Positions 20,297 through 30,928 of a DNA stretch of 64,000 nt are shown in pieces (position 1 is the first letter of the stretch; every line of letters begins with the position of its first letter). The notes below the pieces were generated by a model. The model saw only the letters and a program-made list of their open reading frames with translations. It was not told where the DNA came from and ran no database searches. Source of the stretch: Isoetes taiwanensis (taxonomy: Eukaryota; Streptophyta; Lycopodiopsida; Isoetales; Isoetaceae). A program made the translations under genes and the position numbers. The stretch lies in contig JAJEKV010000019.1 in assembly GCA_021234155.1 (NCBI GenBank), forward strand, positions 5,470,284 to 5,534,283, written 5' to 3'.

Positions 20297-22690
20297 GATT
20301 ATGCTTTCAGCAATCTCCCTTTGTTTATTCACCTTGGCTTGCACTTTATACACTTGAGATTCATCAAAGATTACATCTCTACTTACCACTATCTTTCTAG
20401 TTCTCGGATTGTACAATCTAAATGCTTTAGACTGAGTGTCATATCCAACTAGATAGGTAATCATGGCTCTATCATCCAATTTTTTTCTGAGCTCTTCAGG
20501 AATGTGTGTGTAGGCCAAGCATCCATATATTCTTAGTTTGCTGTAATCTATGGTTTTTCCTGACCATAGCATATCAGGGATTGTCCCTTTTATGCTTACT
20601 GAAGGCAAACTATTTTGAATCATGGTAGCTGTTTGAACAGCCTCTTCCCATAAAAATTTTGGAAGCCCTGATGATTTTAGCATACTTCTTACTGCATTAA
20701 GAAGTGTTCTATTCTTTCTTTCCGCAATTCCATTCTCATTGAGGAGAATACCTACATGTAAGCTGCCTTCTTATTCCTTTACGCTTGCGGTATTGTTTGA
20801 ACTCTCCCGATAAGAATTCTCCACCTCTATCAGATCTCAAACACTTGATCTTCCTTCCAGCCAGTTTCTACTTCATTTACATATTGTTTGAATGTGTCCA
20901 TTGCCTTAGATTTTGTTTTCAAACAATAGATGTGAGTATGTCCGCTAAAATCATCAATTAGAGTCATAAAGTATCTTTTCCCGTGATAACCCCTCAAGAT
21001 ATTCATAGGTCCACACAAATCGGTGTGCACTAAATCCAATAACCCTTGTGATCTTTTATTAGATCTTCTAAACGGTAATCGAGTATGTTTGCAGTGCACA
21101 TCCCATACATACTGATTTTTCAAATTGGTTTAAATCTGCTTCTATAAACCCTTTCTTACACAATAATTCAATGATTTTAGAATTTGCATGCCCAAGTCTC
21201 CCATGCCATGTATCAACTGATGGCAAGGTTACAAGATTCAAATTTTAGTTGGTTGACAATGAATATTATCAAGACCAAATAGATTTCCAATTCTTCTTCC
21301 AATAAATTTCACTTTATTTTCATAAATCACATTACATTGCAGTCTTTCAAAAACAACCTTGTAACCAAGATCTACTAGCTGAGCTATGGAAATCAAATTT
21401 CTTACAAGACCAGGCACACATAATACTTTTTCTAGAACAATCTTCTTCCCTTGCAAATCAAACAATTCAAGCATTCCACTATCTGCTATCTGCTTCAACT
21501 CTCCATTCCCAAACTGAACATGTCCTCTTGCTTCTCCTTTGCAATTTTTCAGCAAGCATGAACTTGAGGCTACTGATTTTTCAGCTCCTGAATCTAGAAT
21601 GAGAACATCTTTGTTATGGGTTTCTTTCCTTGAAAAACAATTGTTTGAAATATTTATCTATATCTTCATCTAGCTCCTCCTCCTCCTCAGATTCTTTAAC
21701 CACATTCAGACTCAGATTATGTCTTCCTCCTTTGCTCTTGCTTTCAAAATATTTTCTCGCTCTTTTCCTTTATTTCTTTTTGACCGGAACACTTGTTTGC
21801 CATATGCCCCTTTCCCTCACACAAATATAGCACACTATTTCTTTATCTTGCTTAGGACAGTTTATCTTCAAATGCCCATAATCATTGCATTTAAAACATG
21901 GACCTATCTTCCCTTTGTCAAAGGATTTCTTACCTTTTTTCCAAAGATACATAACTTCGCCTCATCCTCCTCAAAGATCTCTTCCTTGCTCAAACTCGCA
22001 TTTAATCATCCTTATGGCATGTTCTTTGGACCTAGCAACATTTCTCAAAAGAGTAGCAAGATGTGCATTATGAGATACACCCCTAGAGATAGCTAGTAAT
22101 TGATAATCCTCATTAAGAACAACCCCGCACCTTCAAGGTCAGCAATGATGGATTCAAACTTCTCTAAAAATTCTGTAATATTGTCCTTTTCATAAAGTTT
22201 TAACCTTCTTAATTGCTTCTCCGAACATCTATTTGAGATGAGGATTTTATCTCATAGTTATCAATCATATATTTCCACATTTCTCTTTGGAGACTTACCC
22301 CTTAGCTTCAATTTAATCACAAGCATTACCAACCTTGTTGCTAATTATTGACTGAGCCTCCATAATCTTTGTTTTCTCATCCGCACTTGTTCTCAAGGTT
22401 GCACTCCTGCCAAAGACTTTGCACTAGTATCTCCTCGCACTTGGAGATTCCCTGCCTGCATGCACCACCACAATGAGCTAGCACTAGCACTAGATCCTCC
22501 CGTACCATTACCCCCGAGCTATTTATACCGCTCCCGCACCGGTTGGATCACATAAATACCACAAATTCTCAAATTCCAATACCTCTTTTATACTTTGTTT
22601 CCACAATTGAAACCCACTGTCTCCTTTGAATGTCTCTATGGAATTTAGAAGATTTGCACCAAATCTTGTCGACATCCTGCACTTGGAATT
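20297..22690 (-). pseudogene. Copia gag, protease region and integrase (5' part of pol)
   Basis: On the minus strand, a gag remnant before about 21950 is followed by the zinc knuckle CFKCNDYGHLKINC (about 21890). The GAG-pre-integrase region is at 21555-21238 (GQLVDLGYKV-type context with CVPGLVRNLISIAQ). The integrase core follows at 21123-20830 (HTDLCGPMNI, TLIDDFSGHTHIY) and 20683-20312 (PKFLWEEAVQTATMIQN, YDTQSKAFRLYNP). Stops and small frame shifts separate the pieces, for example near 20830-20690 and 21124-21237. The piece joins the RT part at 13684 once the LINE is removed. Confidence 0.88.
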
Positions 22691-22694
22691 TTAA

Positions 22695-22708
22695 GGCTCT
22701 GATACCAC
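22695..22708 (-). promoter_or_regulatory. Copia primer-binding site (tRNA-Met)
   Basis: The minus strand reads TGGTATCAGAGCC directly inside the 5' LTR, complementary to the 3' end of initiator tRNA-Met as in most plant Copia elements. Confidence 0.9.
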
Positions 22709-23348
22709 TGTTGGATTAATCAAGAAAAACAATTCCTTTGCAAGGATGTAAATTCAACACAATGATTTCCTTGTACTTCCAGTCTAGCAATGTTAAATCA
22801 ATAAAACATCTTCAAGTACAAAAGCATCTAGTATCAAGGAAGCCAAGTTATGGTCATTCATTCCTTGATATGCTAAAAATAATTTCATCACTTCTAATCA
22901 ATGAGTACTTCCTAAGCTCAAAGTATAGATAATAATAGTTTTAAGCATTAAGAGCTCGAATTCATCGAACCCGACACCCCTCGACCAATTGATCTGATCA
23001 ATACTTGATCCTCACCCATTATTCATCTTCTCATCATTCCTATATATCTCTTGCACGACGGTTACGGCTAGATCCAAGTGACTCAGAATAGAAACCTCAT
23101 CTACATCTTATATCCCACAGGCCAACAGACGGAATATAGCATTTCCATCAAGCACATAAAGCACTTATATACATAAAGCACTCATTTGCTTGCATCTCTA
23201 ACTGTTCAATACGAATCTTCAACCTGTAAGGCCAGTACAACCTACTGCCACTGCTTCTCATAGGTTGTTCTTGTAGCTACAATATATTCACTGCCACTGC
23301 TTCTCATGAATATAGGATGCATATAATATAACCTGATACACACTAACA
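22709..23348 (-). repeat. Copia LTR (5' LTR in element orientation)
   Basis: 640 bp, TG...CA, matching 10787-11428. It is followed by the duplicated GTTCA at 23349-23353 and then the resumed methyltransferase-gene exon. Confidence 0.95.
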
Positions 23349-23882
23349 GTTCATTACCAGGGGTGCAGACGGAAAGTACAGCACATTGACGTTTCTGTAC
23401 GTCTGTAAAAGTGTTGGGAACAAAAGGTATGCCGACACAGAGTTTGTCAACCTTGGGACAATTAAAGAGGTCTCAGAGGTAGCCGGACAAGGAGGTCAGA
23501 TGGGGAGGCTATCCTTCAAGACCTCCCAAGGGTTCATTGTTGTTGACATCGCCTTCTTTAGAATTGTCAGTGCGCAACCACAAACACTGTACAATTTCTT
23601 TTCACACTACCGGACTAAACGCAGCCTGACTTCACTAATTAGACAGGTTTGTACTAGTACCAGCGAAGATTTTCCTGTCAGTGAGTCAGAGCAGTCAGAC
23701 GGAGGATCATCACCTTCTCCTGGTAATTCCGGGGGGTCTTCAGATGGAGGGTCCCAAGATTTAGAAGAGGAAGAGCCCCCAGTGCCGCCAAAGAAACCTA
23801 GCAGGCCAAGAGACACAATAGCCGCTAAGGAACCAAAGAAGCGAAGAATACAGCAGCTTGAAGTTGCTGAAATCCCCGAGGG

Positions 23883-25018
23883 GATAGGATGCCGTTGACG
23901 TTTCTTGGCGCCTGCGGTTAGGGCGGCGGCGGCAGGGAGAGGCCGCCCCTCTTTCCTGGCTTCCGGCACTGCTGCAACACAGTCGATTCAATTCTAAGGC
24001 AACCCAGCGGCTAGCACAGACTAGGCAAAGAGTTTTTTGGCCCCTTCCCTTTCATCACGGGCTGTAAATTTGAGGTCTCAGAAGAATCTTCAGGGCGGGT
24101 TCTTGAATTCTCAGGTAAACCACTAACGTGGTATTTCATTCTAATGCTCTTGGCATTATAATCTTTCTTGCAAAGATTACACTGAAGCAGCGCAAAGGCT
24201 TATAAGGTGGAACGAAATTTTGAGAGTCCTTGAACAGAGAGGTTTCTTAGCCTGTAAATTTAGCAGTCCTTATTGTTATACAGAGCCTAGAAAATCATTG
24301 CCTATTTTCGTCATCTCTTTCTCCTGTTCTTTCTTACTAGCAAGAAAGGTACAGATTCCACAAGATTTGATCAGAATCTTTCTTTCAAGTCAGGAGGTTT
24401 GTTCTAAAGATTTCTGGAAGTATGAGGTCTGAATCGAAGAGGTAAAAATACTGTATGGCAGGGCAGAAAATAGCTTGTTCAAGATCTGAATCTTGATTTA
24501 AATTCCTGATGCTATCTCATGTATTTCATACTTGAATAGCTGCTCAAGTACTGATGCTTGAGGGTAGATTTTGGTACTAATAAGCCAATCTACATGTTTC
24601 CATTCTAAGTACTGATACGCTTGGAATAGGATCACTCGATACTGCTATGTCGAGTTGTATGGAAATTGATGCTACATTGATGCAGCTGTACAGAAATTTG
24701 GAACTCAGCAGTGAGCAGGGCCATGTGACTTCCTTCACTTCTCATTCTTTTGGATTCCTTGCTATGATCCTTCCGATATTGAATGATTTTTTCGGGAGCT
24801 CTATTTCCTAGCATCATCTTGGTTATTCTGGTTACCTTATGGGAGGATTTTATGTGCTTATTGTATACTTGCTTATAGAGCAGAATAAGTTTAAAGCACA
24901 TAAAGGATGAAGATGTTGAGATTACTCCTATAGTAATCCTTTTTGTGTTTAAAACATTGTACTTCTTATTTCATATAATATAAAAATTTCGTTCTCTCAA
25001 AAAAAAAAAAAAAAAAAA
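23883..25018 (+). mobile_element. 1.14-kb poly(A)-tailed non-coding retroelement
   Basis: A 20-base A tail (24999-25018) and a 14-bp duplication GAAATCCCCGAGGG (23869-23882, 25019-25032) mark LINE-type retroposition on the plus strand. The 5' part is GC-rich (GGCGGCGGCGGCAGGGAGAG) and the 3' part AT-rich. I recognise no coding sequence, no tRNA-like start and no match to the two LINE families here. It could be a processed copy of a long non-coding RNA, or a long SINE-like element. Removing it restores the frame VAEIPEGSTKKQ of the host gene. Confidence 0.85.
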
Positions 25019-25032
25019 GAAATCCCCGAGGG

Positions 25033-26048
25033 AAGCACAAAAAAACAAAAGGGGAAAGGAAAAGCTCCCGGGGTAGCAATAAAAGAAAAGAAAGTTGATA
25101 AGACCTCCGAAAGAATGGAGGTAATAAATGCAGAAAAATTTGTACAAGGGGTGATCTATCTTCCTGTAACCTGCATGAGGCTGCCCCCAAAAAATGAAGC
25201 TGGTGAAAGGCCGCTTCAGGTTCGTAAAATATATGCCGACCACTTAAGGAACCTGAAGGATAGAATCAGGAGCAATCCTAATGCTCATGTGGCGCCAATA
25301 GTTGTCCTTGTTGACAGGGAGCAATGCAACACCCCCCAGGACTATGACAGAGAAAAAGCAGACACTTACACTCACTACGTCTTGGGAGGAAATCATAGCT
25401 TCAAGGCAAGAAGGCAGCTGTACAAGAAAAAAAATAACCCCAGGTATCTCTCCGTCCTGTGTGCAGTCTACTGTGGTCTCACCGACGAAGAAGCAAAAAT
25501 CGTTGCCAACACACACAATGCTGACAGCGAATACAAATTAAAGATGAGCTTTGTCGACAAGATCCGGTTCATGCACAGGGAGTACATGATTTTTAAAGAA
25601 AAATATGGAGAAGACTTGAAGAAACCAGCGTACTCCTTAGAGCTGAAGGAAGCCTGCGCAGTGGAGTGCTGCCTCAAGTACGACGAGGCTAACAAACGGC
25701 AGTCACTCATACCGCATGACAACTGGTTTCAATTAGCCTTCAGAGATGGCAGAGTAAGTGTCTTTTGTATTCTGGAATAACTTTCTTGCCCTCGACTGAC
25801 CTCGTTTAAACTGTGCAGATATGGGACCTACAAAACGAGATATTTACCATGTTCGAGCGTGGTGAATTGAAAAGTAAAGGGAAGGTCTCAGAAAAGAAAA
25901 AAGGTTCTGATGTCCCAAAAAAAGAAATGACGATAACAGTGTGGAGAGAAATGCAGGGCTTTACTGACATGGACATACTAGAAAGGCTACTGCAGAAGAT
26001 AGTAGACAAAGAATTTACTCTAGAAGAAATGTCCAAGGAACTGCACAG
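25033..26048 (+). pseudogene. ParB-like domain part of the ParB-methyltransferase gene
   Basis: The exon continues from 23882 once the poly(A) element is removed. From about 25115 the protein shows a ParB/Srx-like domain: ITYLPV-type start (GVIYLPVTCMRL), YADHLRNLKDRIRSNP, then VAPIVVLVD and HYVLGGNHSFKARRQL, the GG-N-H motif that carries the nucleotide-binding/nuclease site in this superfamily. Intron 25754-25818 (GTAAGT to GTGCAG) separates RDGR from IWDLQNEIF; it contains TATTCTGGAATA. The second exon piece ends at 26048. ParB-methylase pairs are known from phages and plasmids. Here the gene has plant-style introns, so it is a resident eukaryotic gene, not contamination. This segment is itself open. 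Confidence 0.8.
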
Positions 26049-26155
26049 GTAAAAACGACAGAACTTTCGTTTTAGGTTTCTTTCCTTAGCACTAAGCATA
26101 TTCCAGAATACAGTAGAGATCCAGAACACACTACGGATTCTGCGAGTAGTCTAGA

Positions 26156-26470
26156 GTGTATTCCAGAATACACATCCGCTTACAAGCCGAAGCAAAAGTG
26201 TATTCCGGAATACACTTTTGCCTTCAACGTGAAGCAAAAGTGTATTCAACATGAAGCAAAAGTGTATTCCGGAATACACTTTTGCTTTACGTTAAATCTA
26301 AAGTGTATTCCGGAATACACTTTTGCTTTACGTTAAATCTAAAGTGTATTCCGGAATACATTTTTGCTTTAACGTAGAGAATACACTTTTGCTTTGGCTT
26401 GTAAGCGGATGTGTATTCCGGAATACCTTTTGGCCTTTCACATGAGTCAAATGTGTATTCCGGAATACAA
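26156..26470. repeat. Palindrome array 2 with mirrored arms
   Basis: Units of GTGTATTCCGGAATACAC or close variants start at 26156, 26198, 26262, 26303, 26344, 26411 and 26453, with half units at 26240 and 26379. Most steps are 41-42 bp, with one 22-bp slip. A looser relative, ATTCCAGAAT, sits at about 26099. The arms at about 26174-26205 and 26379-26410 (ATCCGCTTACAAGCC... then CAAAAGTGTATTC) are inverted repeats of each other, so the array core is itself mirrored. It lies inside the intron 26049-26545, between the ParB and methyltransferase parts of the gene. Confidence 0.92.
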
Positions 26471-26545
26471 TTTGGTTTCATCTTCTTGGTGTTTTCGTTT
26501 TCCGGAAAAGAAGTCTTATTTTGTTTCCTCGTCGTTGACTTCCAG

Positions 26546-27977
26546 CCAAAAAAACGTTATTACGTGCCAAACGTGTTTGATGGAGCAGCTGAACGTGGAC
26601 AGCTGGGAGAGGTGCAGAGAGCTCTATCCCATTGCTACATCCGACGAGCGTATTATTCAATACGCTCCAAATTTTGAGGGCTGGGTACGTCGTTTTCTTG
26701 TTTTTAAAGTTTTTCCTTTGTGTTGGATGAAGCTGACTTTAATCATTAACGGAGCAAGAAGAAGAACAAGGACCTGCCAGAAGGTTTTATGCACCTGGTA
26801 CGAACAGCCAGAGAAGAGAGGACCCTAGCGGACAGGCGTGTTGTAGATGCTTGAGCCGTCCGACTACGAGAGGTTTTCTATGTTCGATCAAAATAATTTT
26901 TATTCTATCGTTCATGGGGACTGCACTAAGTTGCCAGGAAGTATAAAGCCACAAGATTTTACATTGGTCATAGCAGACTTGCCATATGGTTTTAAGCTGA
27001 AGGATAGCCGCCACGACGATCGCCTTTCAAAACTTCGAATTCAATGCTTTTCGCCGATGGAATTAAGCGGTTACCACAACAAAACACCGGGCGTCTTGTT
27101 GTGTTCCATTCAAGCATGCAGGCGGCCTTGTGGAAGCTACTTTCAAGAACCACTTGGTTCCCCCATTGCAAGCGGTTATGAAAATATGGTCTGGTGAGTC
27201 CTAGAATTAAAAGTGCCGTTCATGTGTTCTTTCTTTCATGGTTGCAATTGTAACCCGTCGTGGTCTATTCTCGAATATACATTTTACTATTACGAATACG
27301 ATCTTGCGGTACAAAACTAATATTAACTACAATGGTGGAGGACCGAGGTCACGAGCAAGGTTGAGTATCTCCATGTAGCTTACTGGAGTTTCGACGGGAA
27401 GCGTACCATGGAGCACTTCAACACTGCAACCTGCCAGAATTTTTCTAATGTCCTAGAGTTCCCAGCAGTATTACAGAAGCTCCAGGACCCAAGTGCACAA
27501 GGCATAATTGTAAATCATTATCAGAAGCCACAGAAGCTAATCAACCATATTCTGGACATGTTCTCACGTCCAGGAGATTGGGTCCTTGATGCTTTCTCTG
27601 GCTCTGGTACAACAATAGCATGTGCACTTAAAAAGGGCCGTAATTGTGTTGCTGTTGACATTGATAAAGAGGCTGTAGACTTCATCAAGATGAGGTTGTC
27701 TGCTCTACCAACTCTACCAGATGAAAATCAAGAGTTAGGAGCTAAATCATCATCAGATTTTGCCAAGATGACATCCTCTGAGATACATCCTCCTTTTACA
27801 AGCTCTCTGGAAGATGAAGCTACCTTTGCAGAGCTCAAAGAAGTAGCTCTAGCTACTATTCCTGAAGAGACTGTTGACACCAGCAAAGATAAAACTGTGC
27901 CAAAGGAGCAAACTGAAGAGATAGAAAAAGGTGAGACGAGCAAACCACACACTGAGGACTTCGATTTAGACCTCTGA
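26546..27977 (+). pseudogene. Beta-class DNA methyltransferase part of the ParB-methyltransferase gene
   Basis: Exon 26546-26684 (SQKNVITCQTCLMEQLNVDS in phase after the intron) and exon 26759-27194 follow. The methyltransferase motif IV appears as VIADLPYGFKL, with Leu in place of the usual first Pro. Motif I comes later, as WVLDAFSGSGTTIACALKKG, preceded by the HYQKPQKLI block. This IV-before-I order is the beta class, which makes N6-methyladenine or N4-methylcytosine. Frame breaks near 26846, about 27025-27100 and near 27350 show decay. The last open part, 27408-27977, ends in an acidic/Ser/Thr tail (EDFDLDL). An intron at 27195 to about 27310 starts GTGAGT. The base modified cannot be told from sequence. 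Confidence 0.8.
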
Positions 27978-28269
27978 GTTTTCTTTTGCTATATTATTTA
28001 TTATTGGCTACAAAATACTGCCATATTTACTGTAGTATCAAGAAATTAATAAAAAAAAAATTATTTTTACGTATTTTTGATGTTTTCGACTTCCTGGTTA
28101 TATTCCTGGTGTATTAGTGTCTGGAATTCTGCCATTTTCAAGTGCTCTTTTCTACAAATGCAAGATTATCATTTAAAGGGCCCCAAAATGCATGATATAA
28201 TATTTTGTTCCACTTAAAATCCCAAGCTTCTTTTGAAAATGATCATTTTTCCAATCTTGGTGTTTTTTT
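27978..28269. other. 3' flank of the methyltransferase gene
   Basis: AT-rich with no gene. It probably contains the 3' untranslated region (AATTAATAAAAAAA at about 28045) and the subterminal part of the element. Confidence 0.4.
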
Positions 28270-28327
28270 TAAGGGAATCTTTGAAACGGGAGTGATGCAA
28301 CACTCCCGTTTAATTTGCAATCCTGTT
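28270..28327 (-). repeat. Terminal inverted repeat, right end (shortened, self-complementary)
   Basis: Read inward from 28327 on the minus strand it starts AACAGGATTGC, then AAACGGGAG, and soon reaches CAAAGATTCCC. It lacks about 20 bases present in the left end. AAACGGGAGTG at 28286-28296 pairs with its complement CACTCCCGTTT just before 28312, making a tight hairpin. Confidence 0.7.
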
Positions 28328-28331
28328 AAAT
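28328..28331. other. Target-site duplication AAAT, right
   Basis: This is the partner of 6216-6219. Confidence 0.8.
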
Positions 28332-28955
28332 GCCTCTGGACCAAAAGATCCATCATCTCCACCACCAGATATGTCTCTCTCATTAGTATGTCCATGCTTT
28401 AAATCTTCCATGAATTCAAATGGCCAACTCGAAGGTTCTGCACCAGTCCTATTTGAAGCTTCTTTTTCATCCCTAAATTTTATCTGCAACTTATCCCATT
28501 TGTTTCTCAATTGCCTTAAATCTTCTAAACCCTCTACTGAGTGTTGACTTGATCATGATCTCTCTCCACTGACTGGCAGACAGATTAATATTTCCATTGT
28601 TATGAACTTTATACTCTTTCATCAAGGACAACATTGTGCCAATTGCATTGTCAGACCAATCAACAGGTCGCTTTCTTTTTTTGCTTTGAATGGCATCAGA
28701 ATCATTTCCATGAACAATCAAGGCCAAAGAATTTTCAGGGGGCATCCACTTACCAGGATTTGGAGCCAATGCCTTTTTCTGCTTCCTCGGATTGCAATCC
28801 TTTGCACCTTGAGGCTGAGAACTGATCTGCAATGCATCGGATTCAAGAATTTGGCCAGTCATCTTCTTCGGCCTCTTTGAAGGCAATTTCTCGGTTCTAG
28901 GAGGCACAAAGGGTTTCGTGATTGCTGGAAGAGCAGGTCTAGTAGCTCTAGTCAT
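28332..28955 (-). pseudogene. 5' part of the Harbinger Myb/SANT-like gene
   Basis: The minus-strand frame from 28955 (MTRATRPALPAITKPFVPPR) leads through a basic N-terminus (KKRKRPVDWSD) to a Myb/SANT-like trihelix (WSDNAIGTMLSLMKEY, ASQWREIMI, LRNKWDKLQIKF) and SSWPFEFMEDL. One frame change lies near 28520, between SRG and LEDLRQLRNKW. The frame runs into the transposon at 28327. Its continuation is at 6215-6012. In PIF/Harbinger elements this protein binds the ends and brings the transposase into the nucleus. Confidence 0.85.
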
Positions 28956-29561
<606 letters not shown>

Positions 29562-29747
29562 GTGGACGTTGGGTGCTAGGGTTTCTGTTGTGGAACTTCA
29601 GCAAGCCATAGCTCTCACATACGGTGTCAGATTGCAACGTGGTTGGGCTCTTTGGAAAGCTTATTTCGAGTTCTTTCCAACGGTGTATAACAGCAATACT
29701 TTTGAATCAGTTTGTCAGTCTGTAATTGGCATTTTCTGGGACTGTTG

Positions 29748-30908
29748 ATGGTGTTGGAAATGGCGACCAAGACTAGGGCAAAGAAGGGAGATGGGGTTGG
29801 GTCTTCTGTGGCTCCTGTAACAGTGAAAAGGGATGCGTCCAAGGATGTTAATGTTATCAATGCAAAGAAAGCATTAAAAAAACCTGTTTTAGCCATATCC
29901 ACATCTAGACAGAATGATTCAGGCTCGGATGCCAGTTCCGAAACTGGTGGGACTGTTGCAGATTTCGATGGAGATGTGGTGCAGAATGTTGTACAGCAGG
30001 TTGGGCAGCAGCAATATCTGGATTTCGCAGCCCCTAAACAGGGGACTCTGGCAGCCCCTAAACAGGGGATTCGGCTTGGCTCTGTTTCTACAGCAGCCCA
30101 TGATCTTGATCTCAAAGCGGTGGGTATTGTGGGTGGCCTGGATCCTTCTTCCATAGCTACCTATCAAGCTATGTTCATGGGAAATCTGAAACAAGAGTTA
30201 TTGAAAGCTATGCAAGGGACAATACAAGCTGTCATCAAATTTGCAGTAGATTCGATCATCCAAGACCTCAAGAAGACTTTCTTGGAGCAAATGAATGCGG
30301 AATTGGAGGCTTTCAAGAGTCAAATGAGGTCTGAATTTTCTGATTTTAAGGGGCAGATTCAAAATGAAATGGCATAGGTGCATAATGATGATGATTCCAG
30401 CACTGACGGAGAAGAAGATGATAGTACAGATCAATTGCAACATCAGCTATCTTCGTTAATGGCAGCCCAAGAACAACACAATCAAACACTTGCAGCTTTC
30501 ATGGAGGAACAAGGTAAGCGCAATCGAGCTCTAAATGTCCGTTTGGTGGGTCTTCCAGAAGAACCAAAGGAGAATACCGCATCCAAGGTGAGCGCTTTCT
30601 TTTTTGAAAAGATGCAATGTGAGGATTGTAGAATTTTGGAGGCATTCAGAGTTGGTAAGCCTGCTGGAAATGCACGGCATATTGTGGTCAAATTTGCAAA
30701 TAGAGAGTCTAAGATGGAAATATTGAGGAAAAAGGCAATGTTAAAAGGAGAGGGAGTTTGGGTGAATGAAGATATGACAAAAAATCAATATAAAGAACAT
30801 AAAAAGGAACTTTTGAAATTCAAGGAAGCAAAAAAGAATGGTCAGAAGGCTGTTTGGAGGAAGGGACGAGTAGTAGTGGATGATGCTGCTACTGAGAGCA
30901 TAGCATAG
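29748..30908 (+). pseudogene. LINE ORF1 (L1 RRM-type) with one in-frame TAG
   Basis: One frame is open from an ATG at 29748 except for a TAG at 30375-30377, after which the same frame continues. The N-terminal part is low complexity with two AAPKQG repeats and an amphipathic helical stretch (QMNAELEAFKSQMRSEFSDF). The C-terminal part, NVRLVGLPEEPKENTASKV to HIVVKFANRESKMEILRKK, then NEDMTKNQYKEHKK, is the RRM plus C-terminal domain typical of L1 ORF1 RNA-binding proteins (about 130 residues). A single point change would reopen the whole frame of about 386 codons. Confidence 0.8.
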
Positions 30909-30928
30909 GAATTTGCCACCGCCAGGGT

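Larger units (their letters stand above)
10787..23348 (-). mobile_element. Ty1/Copia LTR retrotransposon with nested LINE and MITE
   Basis: Long terminal repeats at 10787-11428 and 22709-23348 begin TG and end CA, flanked by the 5-bp duplication GTTCA (10782-10786, 23349-23353). The element is transcribed on the minus strand. A tRNA-Met-type primer site, TGGTATCAGAGCC, abuts the right LTR, and a purine-rich tract abuts the left. Gag knuckle, integrase, reverse transcriptase and RNase H follow in Copia order. Removing the LINE and MITE gives about 5.62 kb, full size. The LTRs differ by roughly seven substitutions and one small rearranged indel by eye, so the insertion is fairly recent. It disrupts exon 2 of the ParB-methyltransferase gene. 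Confidence 0.95.
10059..23882 (+). pseudogene. ParB-methyltransferase gene, exon 1 and N-terminal part (split by Copia)
   Basis: Exon 1 is only ATGGACAG (10059-10066) before a consensus GTAAGC donor. Exon 2 starts at 10659 after TTTCAG, and the split Ser codon joins in phase. It runs to 10786, is interrupted by the Copia element with GTTCA duplicated, and resumes at 23354. Without the insert the frame reads NFQTQWFITRGADGK across the junction. The N-terminus is basic (KKATKKTLKIKRPHPQKR), a possible nuclear signal. A region of about 100 residues around GRLSFKTSQGFIVVDIAFF has no family I recognise. It is followed by a Ser/Gly/acid linker and a second basic patch (KEPKKRRIQQ). At 23882 a poly(A) retroelement breaks the exon. 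The tiny first exon is inferred from phase and splice consensus only. Confidence 0.7.
6220..28327. mobile_element. New-type DNA transposon with DUF7869 and ParB-methyltransferase genes
   Basis: The ends are inverted (AACAAGATTGC left, AACAGGATTGC right when read inward, each followed after a few bases by AAACGGGAG) and flanked by AAAT on both sides. Removing the element with one AAAT restores the reading frame of the interrupted Myb-like gene, so the boundaries are secure. Within it, a minus-strand DUF7869-type gene (9739 to 6570) and a plus-strand ParB-methyltransferase gene (10059 to 27977) diverge from a 320-bp spacer. Subtracting the Copia and poly(A) inserts leaves about 8.39 kb. Two arrays of a palindrome lie in introns of the methyltransferase gene. 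Another copy of the left end is at 1-2577. Both genes have frameshifts, so this copy looks inactive. The 4-bp duplication and the gene pair do not fit a superfamily I can name. Confidence 0.85.

Noticed and set aside
25033-27977. Bacterial or phage contamination
   Set aside because: GT-AG introns with conserved phase, plant Copia and LINE-type insertions in its exons, and flanking plant elements show it is part of this genome.
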